Below, piece by piece: positions 27,654-36,479 of a stretch of 48,746 nt of DNA; position 1 is the first letter of the stretch, and every line of letters starts with the position of its first letter. The translations under genes were made by a program, and so were the position numbers. The notes beneath the pieces were generated by a model. It was not told where the DNA came from and ran no database searches. It saw only the letters and a list, made by a program, of their open reading frames with translations. This DNA comes from Microthrixaceae bacterium (GTDB lineage Bacteria > Actinomycetota > Acidimicrobiia > Acidimicrobiales > Microtrichaceae): NCBI GenBank assembly GCA_023957975.1, contig JAMLGM010000014.1:1-48746 (forward strand), written 5' to 3'.

Positions 27654-27839
27654 TTACCAGCTGGCCTTCGTGACACCGGGAAGTTCGCCGGCGTGGGCGA
27701 GTTCACGGAGACAGATTCGGCACAGGCCGAACTTGCGGAACACGGCGCGGGGACGACCGCACCGCTGGCAGCGGGTGTAGCTCCGAACCTTGTACTTGGG
27801 CTTCTTCTGCTGCTTGTTGATGAGCGCCTTGGTTGCCAT
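27654..27839 (-). CDS. rpsN: 30S ribosomal protein S14, zinc type
   Basis: The 61-residue short S14 has two CxxC pairs (CQRC and CRIC) that bind zinc, and ends GVTKASW as usual. It sits in the standard rplE-rpsN-rpsH order. Confidence 0.98.
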   Translation of the reverse strand: MATKALINKQQKKPKYKVRSYTRCQRCGRPRAVFRKFGLCRICLRELAHAGELPGVTKASW

Positions 27840-27842
27840 GGC

Positions 27843-28415
27843 TTACTGCTGCCCTTCGCGTCGGAACGGGAACTTGTATGCGTCGAGAAGGGCCTTGCCC
27901 TCTGCGTTCGTGCGGGCGGTGGTCACGATCGTGATGTCCATACCGCGGCTGGCGTCGACCTGGTCGTAGTCGATCTCGGGGAAGATCAACTGCTCGGTCA
28001 CGCCGAAGGTGTAATTGCCGCGCCCGTCGAACGCCCGGGGGTTGAGCCCGCGGAAGTCACGGATACGGGGGATGGCGAGGGTGACGAGACGGTCGAAGAA
28101 CTCCCACATGTTGTCGCCGCGAAGGGTGACCTTCACACCGATGGAGTTGCCCTCACGCACCTTGAAGCCGGCGATCGACTTCTTGGCTTTGGTCACGACC
28201 GGCTTTTGGCCGGCGATCTGGGAGATCTCCTTGGTGACCTTGTCGATGAGGTGACGGTTCTCGAGTGCCCCGCCGCAACCGACGTTGATCACGATCTTTT
28301 CGAAACGCGGAACTTCCATGATGTTGGAGAGTCCGAGTTGTTCTTTCAGCTCGGCACGGATCTGCGAGTTGTAGAGCGCCTTGAGCCGCGGGACGGCATT
28401 GGTTTCTGTCGACAT
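27843..28415 (-). CDS. rplE: 50S ribosomal protein L5
   Basis: L5 (190 residues) binds 5S rRNA and contacts the P-site t[21 protein letters not shown], the [12 protein letters not shown] segment and [10 protein letters not shown] are diagnostic. Overlaps the rplX stop by one base. Confidence 0.98.
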   Translation of the reverse strand: MSTETNAVPRLKALYNSQIRAELKEQLGLSNIMEVPRFEKIVINVGCGGALENRHLIDKVTKEISQIAGQKPVVTKAKKSIAGFKVREGNSIGVKVTLRGDNMWEFFDRLVTLAIPRIRDFRGLNPRAFDGRGNYTFGVTEQLIFPEIDYDQVDASRGMDITIVTTARTNAEGKALLDAYKFPFRREGQQ

Positions 28416-28714
28416 CAGATTTCAGCTCCGGTCCGGCGGCTGATGCGAACCTTCTTGCCGCCCTCGAACTTGTAACCGACGCGGGTGGGCTTGCCGTCTT
28501 CGACGAGCGCCACGTTGGACACGTGGATCGGCTTTTCGAATTCGATGATGCCGCCCTGCTGCATGGCCTGGGTGGGCTTGCGGTGACGCTTGACCCGGTT
28601 CACGCCCTCGACGACGACCTTGTCCTGCTTCGGGATGGCCTGCAACACGAGGCCTTCTTTGCCCTTGTCTTTGCCGGCGAGCACGATCACGCGATCGCCC
28701 TTGCGGATCTTCAT
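28415..28714 (-). CDS. rplX: 50S ribosomal protein L24
   Basis: L24 (99 residues) is an assembly initiator of the 50[22 protein letters not shown] is the KOW motif; [10 protein letters not shown] follows. Start at 28714 overlaps the rplN stop by one base. Confidence 0.97.
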   Translation of the reverse strand: MKIRKGDRVIVLAGKDKGKEGLVLQAIPKQDKVVVEGVNRVKRHRKPTQAMQQGGIIEFEKPIHVSNVALVEDGKPTRVGYKFEGGKKVRISRRTGAEI

Positions 28715-29082
28715 CACAACACCTCCGGCGCCAGCGAGACGATACGCATGAACTTCTTGTCGCGAAGTTCCCGGCCGACCGGGCCGAAGATGCGGGTGCC
28801 GCGTGGCTGCTTGGCGTCGTTGATCAACACGGCGGCGTTTTCGTCGAAACGAATGTACGAGCCGTCCGGACGACGCTTTTCCTTCTTCACACGGACGACG
28901 ACGCACTTGACGACATCGCCCTTCTTCACCGACGCGTTCGGGATGGCGTCTTTCACCGTGGCCACGATGACGTCGCCGATCGAGGCGTAACGACGCTTCG
29001 ATCCACCGAGCACCTTGATGCAGAGGATCTCCTTGGCGCCGCTGTTGTCGGCGACTCGGAGCCGGGTCTCCTGTTGAATCAT
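28714..29082 (-). CDS. rplN: 50S ribosomal protein L14
   Basis: L14 (122 residues) forms an intersubunit bridge. [18 protein letters not shown], the [18 protein letters not shown] segment and GTRIFGPV are canonical. Its ATG overlaps the rpsQ stop by 4 bases (ATGA). Confidence 0.98.
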   Translation of the reverse strand: MIQQETRLRVADNSGAKEILCIKVLGGSKRRYASIGDVIVATVKDAIPNASVKKGDVVKCVVVRVKKEKRRPDGSYIRFDENAAVLINDAKQPRGTRIFGPVGRELRDKKFMRIVSLAPEVL

Positions 29083-29354
29083 CGTGCACGCTCCAGGATT
29101 TCCACGACCCGCCAGCGCTTCAGCTTGGACAACGGACGAGTCTCGGCCACGCGCACCCGGTCGCCCACGTTGAGATCGTTGTTCTCGTCGTGGACGTAGA
29201 GCTTCTTGTCGCGCTGAACCGTCTTGTTGTACTTCTTGTGCCGCACCCGCTCGACGATGGTGACCACGGCGGTGCGGTCCATCGAGTTCGAGGTGACGAT
29301 GCCTTCACGGACCTTGCGGGAGTTCCGCTCGGTGGTTTCGGTTGCTTCTGCCAT
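29079..29354 (-). CDS. rpsQ: 30S ribosomal protein S17
   Basis: S17 (91 residues) binds 16S rRNA early in assembly. [27 protein letters not shown] and the [14 protein letters not shown] end identify it. One-base overlap with rpmC. Confidence 0.98.
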   Translation of the reverse strand: MAEATETTERNSRKVREGIVTSNSMDRTAVVTIVERVRHKKYNKTVQRDKKLYVHDENNDLNVGDRVRVAETRPLSKLKRWRVVEILERAR

Positions 29355-29581
29355 CAGGCGCTCGCTTCCTTGTCAGCTGCCTCTGCCGCGGCGATCTCTC
29401 GCGCACGGAGTTCGGTCAGAATGCGTGCAATCTGGCGCTTCTCGGCCTTGAGCTTCGAGGTCTGCTCGAGCCCTCCGGTGGCCAACTTGAAGCGGAGCTC
29501 GAACAGCTCCTTGCGCCGGTTGGCCAGCTCGCCGAGCAACGCGGAGTCGTCGAGGTCGGCCAGAACGGTGTTCTTCGCCAT
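29354..29581 (-). CDS. rpmC: 50S ribosomal protein L29
   Basis: L29 (75 residues) lies at the peptide exit and helps dock trigger factor and SRP. It is a helical hairpin with [20 protein letters not shown]. One-base overlap with rplP. Confidence 0.97.
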   Translation of the reverse strand: MAKNTVLADLDDSALLGELANRRKELFELRFKLATGGLEQTSKLKAEKRQIARILTELRAREIAAAEAADKEASA

Positions 29582-29997
29582 CAGAAGTCCTCCTCGCGCT
29601 TGATGATGCGGGCCTTCATCGGCAGCTTCTGGATCGCACGGTTGAGCGCGGCGCGAGCGGTCTCCTCATCGGGGTAGGACAGCTCGAACAACACACGACC
29701 GGGGCGAACCACGGCGACCCACTTCTCGACGTTGCCCTTGCCGGAGCCCATGCGGGTTTCCGCCGGCTTCTGGGTGATGGGCTTGTCGGGGAAGATGTTG
29801 ATCCACACCTTGCCGCCACGCTTGATATGACGGGTCATGGCGATACGGGCGGCCTCGATCTGGCGGGCGGTGATCCACCCGGGCTCGAGGGCCTGGATTC
29901 CGTATTGGCCATAGGAAACGGCGGAGCCGCCCTTGGTTGCGCCGGTCAGGCGGCCGCGGTGCTGCTTGCGGTGCTTGACCTTTCTCGGCATCAACAT
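29581..29997 (-). CDS. rplP: 50S ribosomal protein L16
   Basis: L16 (138 residues) organises the A-tRNA site of the 50S. It starts [16 protein letters not shown], matching family N-termini, which favours ATG 29997 over 29991; a GGGGA site lies about 10 bases away. [10 protein letters not shown] and RMGSGKG follow. Two bases after the rpsC stop. Confidence 0.97.
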   Translation of the reverse strand: MLMPRKVKHRKQHRGRLTGATKGGSAVSYGQYGIQALEPGWITARQIEAARIAMTRHIKRGGKVWINIFPDKPITQKPAETRMGSGKGNVEKWVAVVRPGRVLFELSYPDEETARAALNRAIQKLPMKARIIKREEDF

Positions 29998-29999
29998 GT

Positions 30000-30890
30000 T
30001 CAGTCACCATCCCCGGGACGGAAGTGCGGGGTCTCGTGATGCTGACGAGTCGCACGTTCGATCTGCTCTTCTTCTTCGAGAAGGCGCTCGATCTCGGGAT
30101 CGGCGTCCTTCAACAGCGGCGCAGCCTCTTCAGTCGCGGCCTCTGCACGCTTCTTGGCGGCCGACGAAACCACGCGGCGCGGCGCCTTGGCTTCACCGGC
30201 GGTGTCGCCCACCGCCATGGCGGCCTCGCGCAGCGCCTTGTCGTCGGTCTGCGGCTTGTAGGGCAAGATGTCGCCCTTGTAGATCCACACCTTCACGCCG
30301 ATGCGGCCATAGGTGGTGTGGGCCTCACGGAAGCCGTAGTCGATGTCGGCACGCAGGGTGTGCAGCGGCACTTGGCCCTCGCGGTACCACTCGGTGCGGC
30401 TCATCTCGGCGCCGCCGAGACGACCGGAGCACTGGACACGAATGCCCTTGGCGCCGGCCTTCTGTGCGTTCTGCACGGCCCGCTTCATCGCCCGGCGGAA
30501 CGCCACGCGCCCGACGAGCTGGTCGGCCACACCCTGGGCGATCAGCGCTGCGTCGAGTTCGGGCTGCTTGATCTCCTGGATGTTGAGCTGCACCTTCGGG
30601 TTGCCCGAGATCTTGGTGAGCCCGCCGCGCAGGCGGTCGGCTTCCGAACCGCGACGGCCGATCACGATGCCGGGGCGAGCGGTGTGCACGTCGACCCGGA
30701 GCCGATCGCGGGTGCGCTCGACCTCGACACGGCTGATCGCCGCGTGCGGCAGCTGGGTCATGAGGAAGTCACGGATCTTCCAGTCCTCGATGACGTTGTC
30801 GACGTATTCCTGGCGGCTGGCGAACCAGCGGGACTTCCAGTCGGTGGTGATACCGAGGCGGAAGCCGTACGGGTTGACTTTCTGGCCCAT
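30000..30890 (-). CDS. rpsC: 30S ribosomal protein S3 with acidic tail
   Basis: S3 (296 residues) forms part of the mRNA entry channel. [13 protein letters not shown], the KH-domain [11 protein letters not shown] and [32 protein letters not shown] block are seen in pieces ([21 protein letters not shown]). About 70 extra charged residues ([25 protein letters not shown]) extend beyond the core. Confidence 0.97.
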   Translation of the reverse strand: MGQKVNPYGFRLGITTDWKSRWFASRQEYVDNVIEDWKIRDFLMTQLPHAAISRVEVERTRDRLRVDVHTARPGIVIGRRGSEADRLRGGLTKISGNPKVQLNIQEIKQPELDAALIAQGVADQLVGRVAFRRAMKRAVQNAQKAGAKGIRVQCSGRLGGAEMSRTEWYREGQVPLHTLRADIDYGFREAHTTYGRIGVKVWIYKGDILPYKPQTDDKALREAAMAVGDTAGEAKAPRRVVSSAAKKRAEAATEEAAPLLKDADPEIERLLEEEEQIERATRQHHETPHFRPGDGD

Positions 30891-31552
30891 TACTTCTCTC
30901 CCTCTTCGGCGTCATCGGTCTCGGCAGCGTCGCTGTCGGCAACTTCGGTCTCGGCGGCATCGGCCTCGACCGACTCGGCCTCGACCGCCTCAGCGACCTC
31001 AGCCTCTGCGACCTCAGCCTCTGCGTCGACAACCTCAGCCTCGACGGCGTCGGCCTCGATGACCTCAGCCTCGGGCTCCGGTGCGGAACCTGCACGGCTC
31101 TTGGCCACACGCTGGGCACGCGAGGCACCCGAACGGGCGCTCGACGGGGCACGGTTCGCCTTGGCACGCAGGATGGCGAGCTGTTCGCCGTCCATCCGGC
31201 TCACGATGATCGTGATGTGGGTGGTCCGCTTGCGGATGCGGCCAGCGCGACCACGGGCCCGGGGGCGGAACCGCTTGAGGGTCGGGCCTTCGTCGGCGAA
31301 GCACGCCGAAACGTACAACTCTTCGGCCGCGATGCCGTCGTTGTTCACCGCGTTGGCGATCGCCGAGTTCAGCAGCTTGAGGATCGGCTCGGCGGCACCG
31401 CGTTCGGTGAGCGCCAAGATGTTGATCGCGTCGGCGACGTGGCGACCGCGGATCAGGTTGAGCACCTCACGGGCCTTGTAGGCCGAAAAGCGCGCGTACT
31501 TGAGTTCTGCCCGGGTTCCCGGACGTTCGTTCGTCTTGACTCCGAACGCCAT
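30890..31552 (-). CDS. rplV: 50S ribosomal protein L22 with long acidic tail
   Basis: L22 lines the exit tunnel. The core ([21 protein letters not shown] to THITIIVSR, ~120 residues) is normal, including [13 protein letters not shown]. Beyond it are ~100 more residues, first basic/Ser-rich and then ~60 residues almost wholly Ala, Glu, Asp and Val in degenerate repeats ([16 protein letters not shown]), making 220 residues in all. The start at 31552 overlaps the rpsS stop by one base. Confidence 0.96.
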   Translation of the reverse strand: MAFGVKTNERPGTRAELKYARFSAYKAREVLNLIRGRHVADAINILALTERGAAEPILKLLNSAIANAVNNDGIAAEELYVSACFADEGPTLKRFRPRARGRAGRIRKRTTHITIIVSRMDGEQLAILRAKANRAPSSARSGASRAQRVAKSRAGSAPEPEAEVIEADAVEAEVVDAEAEVAEAEVAEAVEAESVEADAAETEVADSDAAETDDAEEGEK

Positions 31553-31830
31553 CAGCGCCGTCCTGACTTCTCTTGGCCAGCGTGGAACTTGAAGGTCCGC
31601 GTCGGGGCGAACTCGCCAAGCTTGTGACCGACCATCGATTCGGTGATGTACACGGGAACGTGCTTGCGACCATCGTGCACGGCGATGGTGTGGCCCACCA
31701 TGTCCGGGATGATCGTCGAGCGACGCGACCACGTCTTGATGACGTTCTTGTTGCCGGCTTCGTTGAGCGCGTCGACCTTCTTGAGAAGGTGGTCGTCGAC
31801 GAAGGGGCCTTTTTTGAGACTGCGAGGCAT
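31552..31830 (-). CDS. rpsS: 30S ribosomal protein S19
   Basis: S19 (92 residues) sits on the 30S head. [19 protein letters not shown] and [19 protein letters not shown] are canonical. It lies 18 bases after rplB. Confidence 0.98.
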   Translation of the reverse strand: MPRSLKKGPFVDDHLLKKVDALNEAGNKNVIKTWSRRSTIIPDMVGHTIAVHDGRKHVPVYITESMVGHKLGEFAPTRTFKFHAGQEKSGRR

Positions 31831-31848
31831 AGGTCTTCTCTTCTCCCC

Positions 31849-32685
31849 TTATCGGCGCGAACCGCGGGTACGGCGGCGGCGCACGATGAGCTTCTGGGAC
31901 GGCTTGGTCTTGTCGCGGGTACGGCCTTCGGGCTTGCCCCACGGGGACACCGGGTGACGACCACCCGAGGTCTTGCCTTCACCACCACCGTGGGGGTGAT
32001 CGACGGGGTTCATCGCAACACCGCGGGTCTGGGGACGGATGCCCTTCCAGCGGTTACGACCGGCCTTGCCGATCTTGATGAGTTCGTGTTCGGAGTTGCC
32101 GACCTCGCCGACGGTTGCCCGGCAGTCGATCGGAACACGGCGCATTTCGGTCGAGGGCAGGCGCAGGGTGGCGAAGTCGCCTTCTTTGGCGACGAGCTGC
32201 ACGCTCGCACCGGCGGAGCGGGCCATCTTGCCGCCTCCGCCCGGGTAGAACTCGACGTTGTGAATGACGGTACCGACCGGGATGTAGCGCAGCGGAAGGG
32301 CGTTGCCGGGTCGGATGTCGGCACCCTGACCGGAGGACACCACGTCGCCGACCTTGAGGTCCTTGGCGGCGAGGATGTAGCGCTTTTCGCCGTCTGCATA
32401 GTGCAGCAGCGCGATGCGGCAGGTGCGGTTCGGGTCGTACTCGATCGTCGCGACCTTGGCCGGCACGCCGTCCTTGGTCCGCTTGAAGTCGATAATGCGG
32501 TACTGACGCTTGTGGCCGCCACCGCGGTGGCGGGAGGTCTTGCGTCCGTAGTTGTTACGTCCACCGGTGCGGTGCTTCGGTGCCAGCAACGACTTTTCGG
32601 GAGTCGTCGAGGTGATCTCGGAAAAGTCCGAGACGGTCTGGAAGCGGCGACCGGGGCTGGTGGGCTTGCGCTTTCGAAGTGCCAT
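31849..32685 (-). CDS. rplB: 50S ribosomal protein L2
   Basis: L2 (278 residues) is essential near the peptidyl-transferase centre. [20 protein letters not shown], the [10 protein letters not shown] block and the invariant [17 protein letters not shown] with its key His are present. Open frame upstream of 32685 overlaps rplW and is not coding. Confidence 0.98.
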   Translation of the reverse strand: MALRKRKPTSPGRRFQTVSDFSEITSTTPEKSLLAPKHRTGGRNNYGRKTSRHRGGGHKRQYRIIDFKRTKDGVPAKVATIEYDPNRTCRIALLHYADGEKRYILAAKDLKVGDVVSSGQGADIRPGNALPLRYIPVGTVIHNVEFYPGGGGKMARSAGASVQLVAKEGDFATLRLPSTEMRRVPIDCRATVGEVGNSEHELIKIGKAGRNRWKGIRPQTRGVAMNPVDHPHGGGEGKTSGGRHPVSPWGKPEGRTRDKTKPSQKLIVRRRRTRGSRR

Positions 32686-32696
32686 GTTCGTCCCTC

Positions 32697-32996
32697 TTAG
32701 CCGGCCTGGAAGATTTCGATTTCGGCGCTGTCCGTCGTGAGGGTCACGATGGCGTGCTTCCGATCGGGCAACGAGGTCGTCTTGTTGGTGCGACGACCGC
32801 GCTTGGACTTGCCCTTGCGGACAAGGGTGTTCACCTTGGCGACCTTGCGGCCCGGCCAGATCGCTTCGACCGCCTGGCGGATCTCGATCTTGGTCGCGGA
32901 CGGGTCGACGACGAAGGTGTACACGTTGTGGTCGATCAGCCCGTAGGACTTCTCGCTCACGACCGGGCGGATGATGATGGTATGGGGATCCTTCAC
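32697..32996 (-). CDS. rplW: 50S ribosomal protein L23
   Basis: L23 (99 residues) is at the tunnel exit and docks trigger factor/[25 protein letters not shown] is typical, with [11 protein letters not shown] in the tunnel loop. Its ATG overlaps the rplD stop by 4 bases. Confidence 0.98.
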   Translation of the reverse strand: MKDPHTIIIRPVVSEKSYGLIDHNVYTFVVDPSATKIEIRQAVEAIWPGRKVAKVNTLVRKGKSKRGRRTNKTTSLPDRKHAIVTLTTDSAEIEIFQAG

Positions 32997-33628
32997 GCCT
33001 CGTCCTCCGAAGTGGCGGGAGCACTCGACGGAAGCGCTTCCTGGGTGAACACGACGTAGTCGCTGACGAGCACGTCGTAGGTGTTGAGCTCACCGATGGT
33101 GATGACGTGCACCTTGTCGATGTTGCGGAAGCTCTTCCACGCGTTGACATCGGTCGGGGTCAACACGATCAGGGCGCGGCCCTCGACTCCGAGCGCTGCG
33201 AGCGCCGCGACGGCGGACTTGGTGCTCGGGGTGTCGAAGTTCCAGCTATCGACGACGATGACCTTGTCGTCGGCGGCGCGATCGGACAGGGCCGAACGCA
33301 GCGCGAGCTTCTTCATCTTCTTGGGGGTGCGCTGGTCGTACTTGCGGGGCTTGGGGCCGAGGGCGACACCGCCACCGCGCCACTGCGGGGCGCGGATGGA
33401 GCCCTGGCGTGCACGGCCGGTGCCCTTCTGCTTGAACGGCTTCGCTCCACCGCCGCGGACCTCGGAGCGGGTCTTGGTGGACTGGGTGCCGGCGCGGGCG
33501 GCCGCGAGTTGGGCCACGACGACCTGGTGCATGACCGGCACGTTCGGCTCGAGGCCGAACACGGCGTCGTCGAGTTCGACCGTTCCGGCGGAGCTACCGG
33601 CCGGGTTCTTGAGGGTGATGTTTGCCAT
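32993..33628 (-). CDS. rplD: 50S ribosomal protein L4
   Basis: L4 (211 residues) lines the exit tunnel. The loop [19 protein letters not shown] and the [21 protein letters not shown] block are canonical. In E. coli L4 represses the S10 operon through its leader; a structured RNA precedes rplC here. One-base overlap with rplC. Confidence 0.97.
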   Translation of the reverse strand: MANITLKNPAGSSAGTVELDDAVFGLEPNVPVMHQVVVAQLAAARAGTQSTKTRSEVRGGGAKPFKQKGTGRARQGSIRAPQWRGGGVALGPKPRKYDQRTPKKMKKLALRSALSDRAADDKVIVVDSWNFDTPSTKSAVAALAALGVEGRALIVLTPTDVNAWKSFRNIDKVHVITIGELNTYDVLVSDYVVFTQEALPSSAPATSEDEA

Positions 33629-34287
33629 CAGTTGTCGCCCTTCGATGCCTGGCCGCCCTTGACGGCGTCGCGAATGAGGACGAGGCCACCGTTGGGTCCG
33701 GGCACGGCGCCCTTGACCAGCAACAGGTTCGCCTCGGCGTCGGCCTGCACGACCTTCAGGTTGAGGATCGTCACCTTCTCGTTGCCGTACTGGCCGGGAA
33801 GCTTCTTGCCCTTGAAGACGCGCGACGGGGTGGCGCACTGGCCGACCGAGCCGGGCTTGCGGTGGACGCGGTGTGCGCCGTGGCTGGCGCCGACGCCGGA
33901 GAAGTTGTGACGCTTCATCGCACCGGAAAAGCCCTTGCCCTTGCTGATGGCGGTGACGTCGACGAGTTCGCCGGCTTCCATCAGGTCGACGGTGATCTCC
34001 TGGCCGAGCTCGTAGGAGGCCACGTCATCGATGCGCAACTCGACGAGGCGAACACCGGGGTCGACGCCGGCCTTGTCGTAGTGGCCGAGCACCGGCTGGG
34101 TCACCTTGCGCGGGTCCTTGGACCCGTAGGTGACCTGCAGCGCGCTGTACCCGTCGGTTTCGGGGGTTTTGATTTGGACTACTCGGACGGGTGTGACCGA
34201 CAAGACGGTGACCGGAACAACGTTGTTGTTCTCGTCCCACACTTGGGTCATCCCGACCTTTTCACCAACGATTGTCTTCGTCGCCAT
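33628..34287 (-). CDS. rplC: 50S ribosomal protein L3
   Basis: L3 (219 residues) contacts the peptidyl-transferase region. [28 protein letters not shown] and the [14 protein letters not shown] segment are diagnostic. AGGAG lies about 12 bases before the ATG. Unusually, 253 bases separate it from rpsJ. Confidence 0.98.
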   Translation of the reverse strand: MATKTIVGEKVGMTQVWDENNNVVPVTVLSVTPVRVVQIKTPETDGYSALQVTYGSKDPRKVTQPVLGHYDKAGVDPGVRLVELRIDDVASYELGQEITVDLMEAGELVDVTAISKGKGFSGAMKRHNFSGVGASHGAHRVHRKPGSVGQCATPSRVFKGKKLPGQYGNEKVTILNLKVVQADAEANLLLVKGAVPGPNGGLVLIRDAVKGGQASKGDN

Positions 34288-34540
34288 GACGAGGTTTCAC
34301 TCCTAGGCTCATGTCTCACCAACGGCGGACAGCGGAGCCCTCACGCGAACGCTCCGCACAGCACGGGCTAGCGGAGCGAACTCTTGGTTTGCCGATCGGT
34401 TCCCGCCGAAGCGGGCCTGCTCGAACGTCGATTTCGCTTGTGTGCCAGCCGAACCTGAGGTTCTGCCCGGTCACACGATGTCTGGAGGTTAGTGCCGGCG
34501 GCGAGCCGACACCAAACCCGGTGCGCGAGGTTCTGGGAAC
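34288..34540 (-). promoter_or_regulatory. Structured 253-base spacer between rpsJ and rplC
   Basis: No gene is seen. As minus-strand RNA it holds: a GGTTC-CCA-GAACC hairpin just after rpsJ; a long hairpin near 34487-34523 (8-bp GTGTCGGC/GCCGGCAC stem plus a GGTT/AACC outer stem); CCCGC-TTCG-GCGGG with a UUCG tetraloop; and three segments, CGCTCCGC (34371-34378), GCGGAGCG (34350-34357) and GCTCCGC (34332-34338), in which the middle one can pair with either neighbour. This looks like a cis-regulatory leader of rplC. Confidence 0.55.
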
Positions 34541-34858
34541 CTACGCGTTCTGGATCTTGATCTCGATGTCGACGCCAGCCGGAAGGTCGAGGCGTTGCAG
34601 CGAGTCGATGGTCTTGGGGGTGGGCTCGAGGATGTCGATGAGCCGCTTGTGAACACGCATTTCGAAGTGCTCGCGTGAGTCTTTGTACTTGTGTGGCGAG
34701 CGGATGACCGTGAAACGGTTCTTTTCGGTCGGCAGCGGAATCGGGCCCTTGATCTTGGCCTGGGTCCGCACGACGGTTTCGACGATCTTCTTCGTCGACT
34801 GATCGATGATCTCGTGGTCGTACGCCTTGAGACGGATGCGAATCTTCTGCTCAGCCAT
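34541..34858 (-). CDS. rpsJ: 30S ribosomal protein S10
   Basis: S10 (105 residues) is both a 30S protein and the NusE antitermination factor. [17 protein letters not shown], the [19 protein letters not shown] block and the [14 protein letters not shown] segment are canonical. First ribosomal gene of the S10 cluster, with its own candidate promoter. Confidence 0.98.
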   Translation of the reverse strand: MAEQKIRIRLKAYDHEIIDQSTKKIVETVVRTQAKIKGPIPLPTEKNRFTVIRSPHKYKDSREHFEMRVHKRLIDILEPTPKTIDSLQRLDLPAGVDIEIKIQNA

Positions 34859-34926
34859 GCTCTCTCACACTTCTCGAGGGCACCCATCCGGGCGCCCGTT
34901 GCACTTCGAATTGCCAAGGATCAACC

Positions 34927-34944
34927 GCCACGCGGCGGCGTGGC
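34927..34944 (-). terminator. Hairpin upstream of rpsJ
   Basis: A perfect 7-bp stem (GCCACGC/GCGTGGC) with a 4-base loop. It lies 30 bases after the lipoprotein stop codon and could terminate that gene, or form the 5' end of the rpsJ leader if the promoter at 34955-34985 is real. Confidence 0.45.
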
Positions 34945-34954
34945 ACGGCGAATC

Positions 34955-34985
34955 ACTCTAGTCGCGCGCCGAGTCAGCGCGTCAA
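34955..34985 (-). promoter_or_regulatory. Candidate promoter of the S10 cluster
   Basis: TTGACG (34980-34985) and TAGAGT (34955-34960) with a 19-base spacer, overlapping the end of the lipoprotein gene. Both boxes are good; the spacing is long. Confidence 0.4.
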
Positions 34986-36317
34986 ACCGGTGTCGGAAAG
35001 CACCCTGGGCACGTTCGAACCGACCGCGTCGGCCACCGGAACGGCGCCGCCGTTGGTCGACAGGCGCCGCAGCAACGTCTCCACGTCGGCGATCTGTTCC
35101 CAGTCGATGTGGATATCGGTCGAACGCGGCATCGGCGCCGCCGGGTCGACCGCCGACACCTCGGGAAACGCCGGCATCAGGCGGTTGAACAGGCGCCAAC
35201 GCCACCGGCTCTCCATCGGCAACCCGTTTCGACTGATCACCAGATCGAGGCTCGGCACGATGAACACGTCCTGGTCCAAGAACCCCGAAAACATGACGGT
35301 ATCGGCCGGGGCCGAGGTGAGCCGCGGCCCTTCATAGCGTCGGCCGCCGAAGCTCTCGATCCACCAATCCCCGGAGTTGACCTGAACCAGGTAGCCGTAG
35401 CCCGGGTTCGTCGCGCTCGGCGCCGACATCGCCGCGATATAGGCGGGGTCGATCAGCTGCCGACCCTCCCACGCGCCCTGGTGCAACACCAGCGAAGCCA
35501 AACGGGCCACGTCGCCCGAGGTCATCGTGAGCCAGGCGTAGCCCTGGGTGTTGCCGACCGCGTCGCGCCACCATTGCCACCTCGACCGCGAAATGCCGAT
35601 CGGGCTGAGCAGTTCGCGGTCCATGAACTCCTGGAAATCGACGCCTGCGGCCGATGCGACGACCGCGGCGACGACGTTCACGGTGGTCTGCGCATACTCG
35701 AAGTCGGTTCCGGGAGCGTGCGAGATCGGCATGGTGAGGGCCTGATCGAGCGAGTTCTCCACCGACCCGGCCAGGTCGTTGGCCCAACCGAAACGCAAGC
35801 CCGAACTCTGGGTCATGAGCTGGCGAAGGGTGAGGGCTCCGTGGGCGGCGTCGAGGCCGTCGAGATAGTTCCCGATGGGGTCGTCGACGTCGACCAGACC
35901 GAGGGTCACCGCTCGACCCACGCCGAGCGCGACGACGCTCTTGGTCATCGAGAACAGTTGGAACTGCTGATTGGGGTTGGCCCCCTCGGGGCCCGCGGTC
36001 GCGACGAGACAGTTGTGGCGGTAGACCTGCACCGATGCGGTGAGTGCGTTTCGTGTCGCCTCGAGTGCCCAGTCGAGGATTTTCGGGTCTATTCCGACGC
36101 TTTCGGGGGTCGCCCGCGCGAAACGGTCGCCCGCTGCCGGCAGATCGCAGGCCGCCTCAACCCGATCGGTGCCGGCGACCGGTCGGTTGATCGCCTGCTC
36201 GGTGGCGGTCGACATCACGATGTAGGGCTGACACGCACTCGCCGCGGCGACCATCACACCAACGAGCGCCACCCGACCCGTTCGGATCGGCCGACGCGTC
36301 GACCTCTTCGTCCCCAT
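34974..36317 (-). CDS. Putative lipoprotein serine hydrolase (class C beta-lactamase fold)
   Basis: The 447-residue protein has a basic, hydrophobic leader ending in a lipobox-like AASAC (Cys29), so it is probably membrane-anchored outside the cell. The nucleophile motif SMTK (Ser123-Lys126, in QLFSMTKSV) matches SxxK. The second motif is YAQ (Tyr208) instead of YxN, and the third region reads FSGFLDQ rather than HxG/KTG, so activity may be that of an esterase or peptidase rather than a beta-lactamase. The start has AGGGGAG 5 bases upstream. It lies between tuf and rpsJ, where actinobacteria usually have little or nothing. Confidence 0.82.
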   Translation of the reverse strand: MGTKRSTRRPIRTGRVALVGVMVAAASACQPYIVMSTATEQAINRPVAGTDRVEAACDLPAAGDRFARATPESVGIDPKILDWALEATRNALTASVQVYRHNCLVATAGPEGANPNQQFQLFSMTKSVVALGVGRAVTLGLVDVDDPIGNYLDGLDAAHGALTLRQLMTQSSGLRFGWANDLAGSVENSLDQALTMPISHAPGTDFEYAQTTVNVVAAVVASAAGVDFQEFMDRELLSPIGISRSRWQWWRDAVGNTQGYAWLTMTSGDVARLASLVLHQGAWEGRQLIDPAYIAAMSAPSATNPGYGYLVQVNSGDWWIESFGGRRYEGPRLTSAPADTVMFSGFLDQDVFIVPSLDLVISRNGLPMESRWRWRLFNRLMPAFPEVSAVDPAAPMPRSTDIHIDWEQIADVETLLRRLSTNGGAVPVADAVGSNVPRVLSDTGLTR

Positions 36318-36390
36318 AGGTCTCCCCTCTCAACAACGCCGACGGATGGTACCTCGCGCCCGCGAGGGCGATCCAACGTCGGCCGAAAAC

Positions 36391-36434
36391 GGTGGTGGGG
36401 CCCGGGGGGGGGCCGGGCTCACCCCCCCAACCAC
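36391..36434 (-). terminator. GC-rich hairpin with nine-G run after tuf
   Basis: GCCCGG and CCGGGC (36400-36405, 36413-36418) flank a run of G, and outer GGTGGT/AACCAC segments extend the fold. It is placed as the tuf terminator. The homopolymers (nine G, seven C) make the local sequence error-prone. Confidence 0.4.
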
Positions 36435-36479
36435 ACGGGTGGCACCGGCGCAGACGATCGCGCCGTTGGACGTTCGGCC

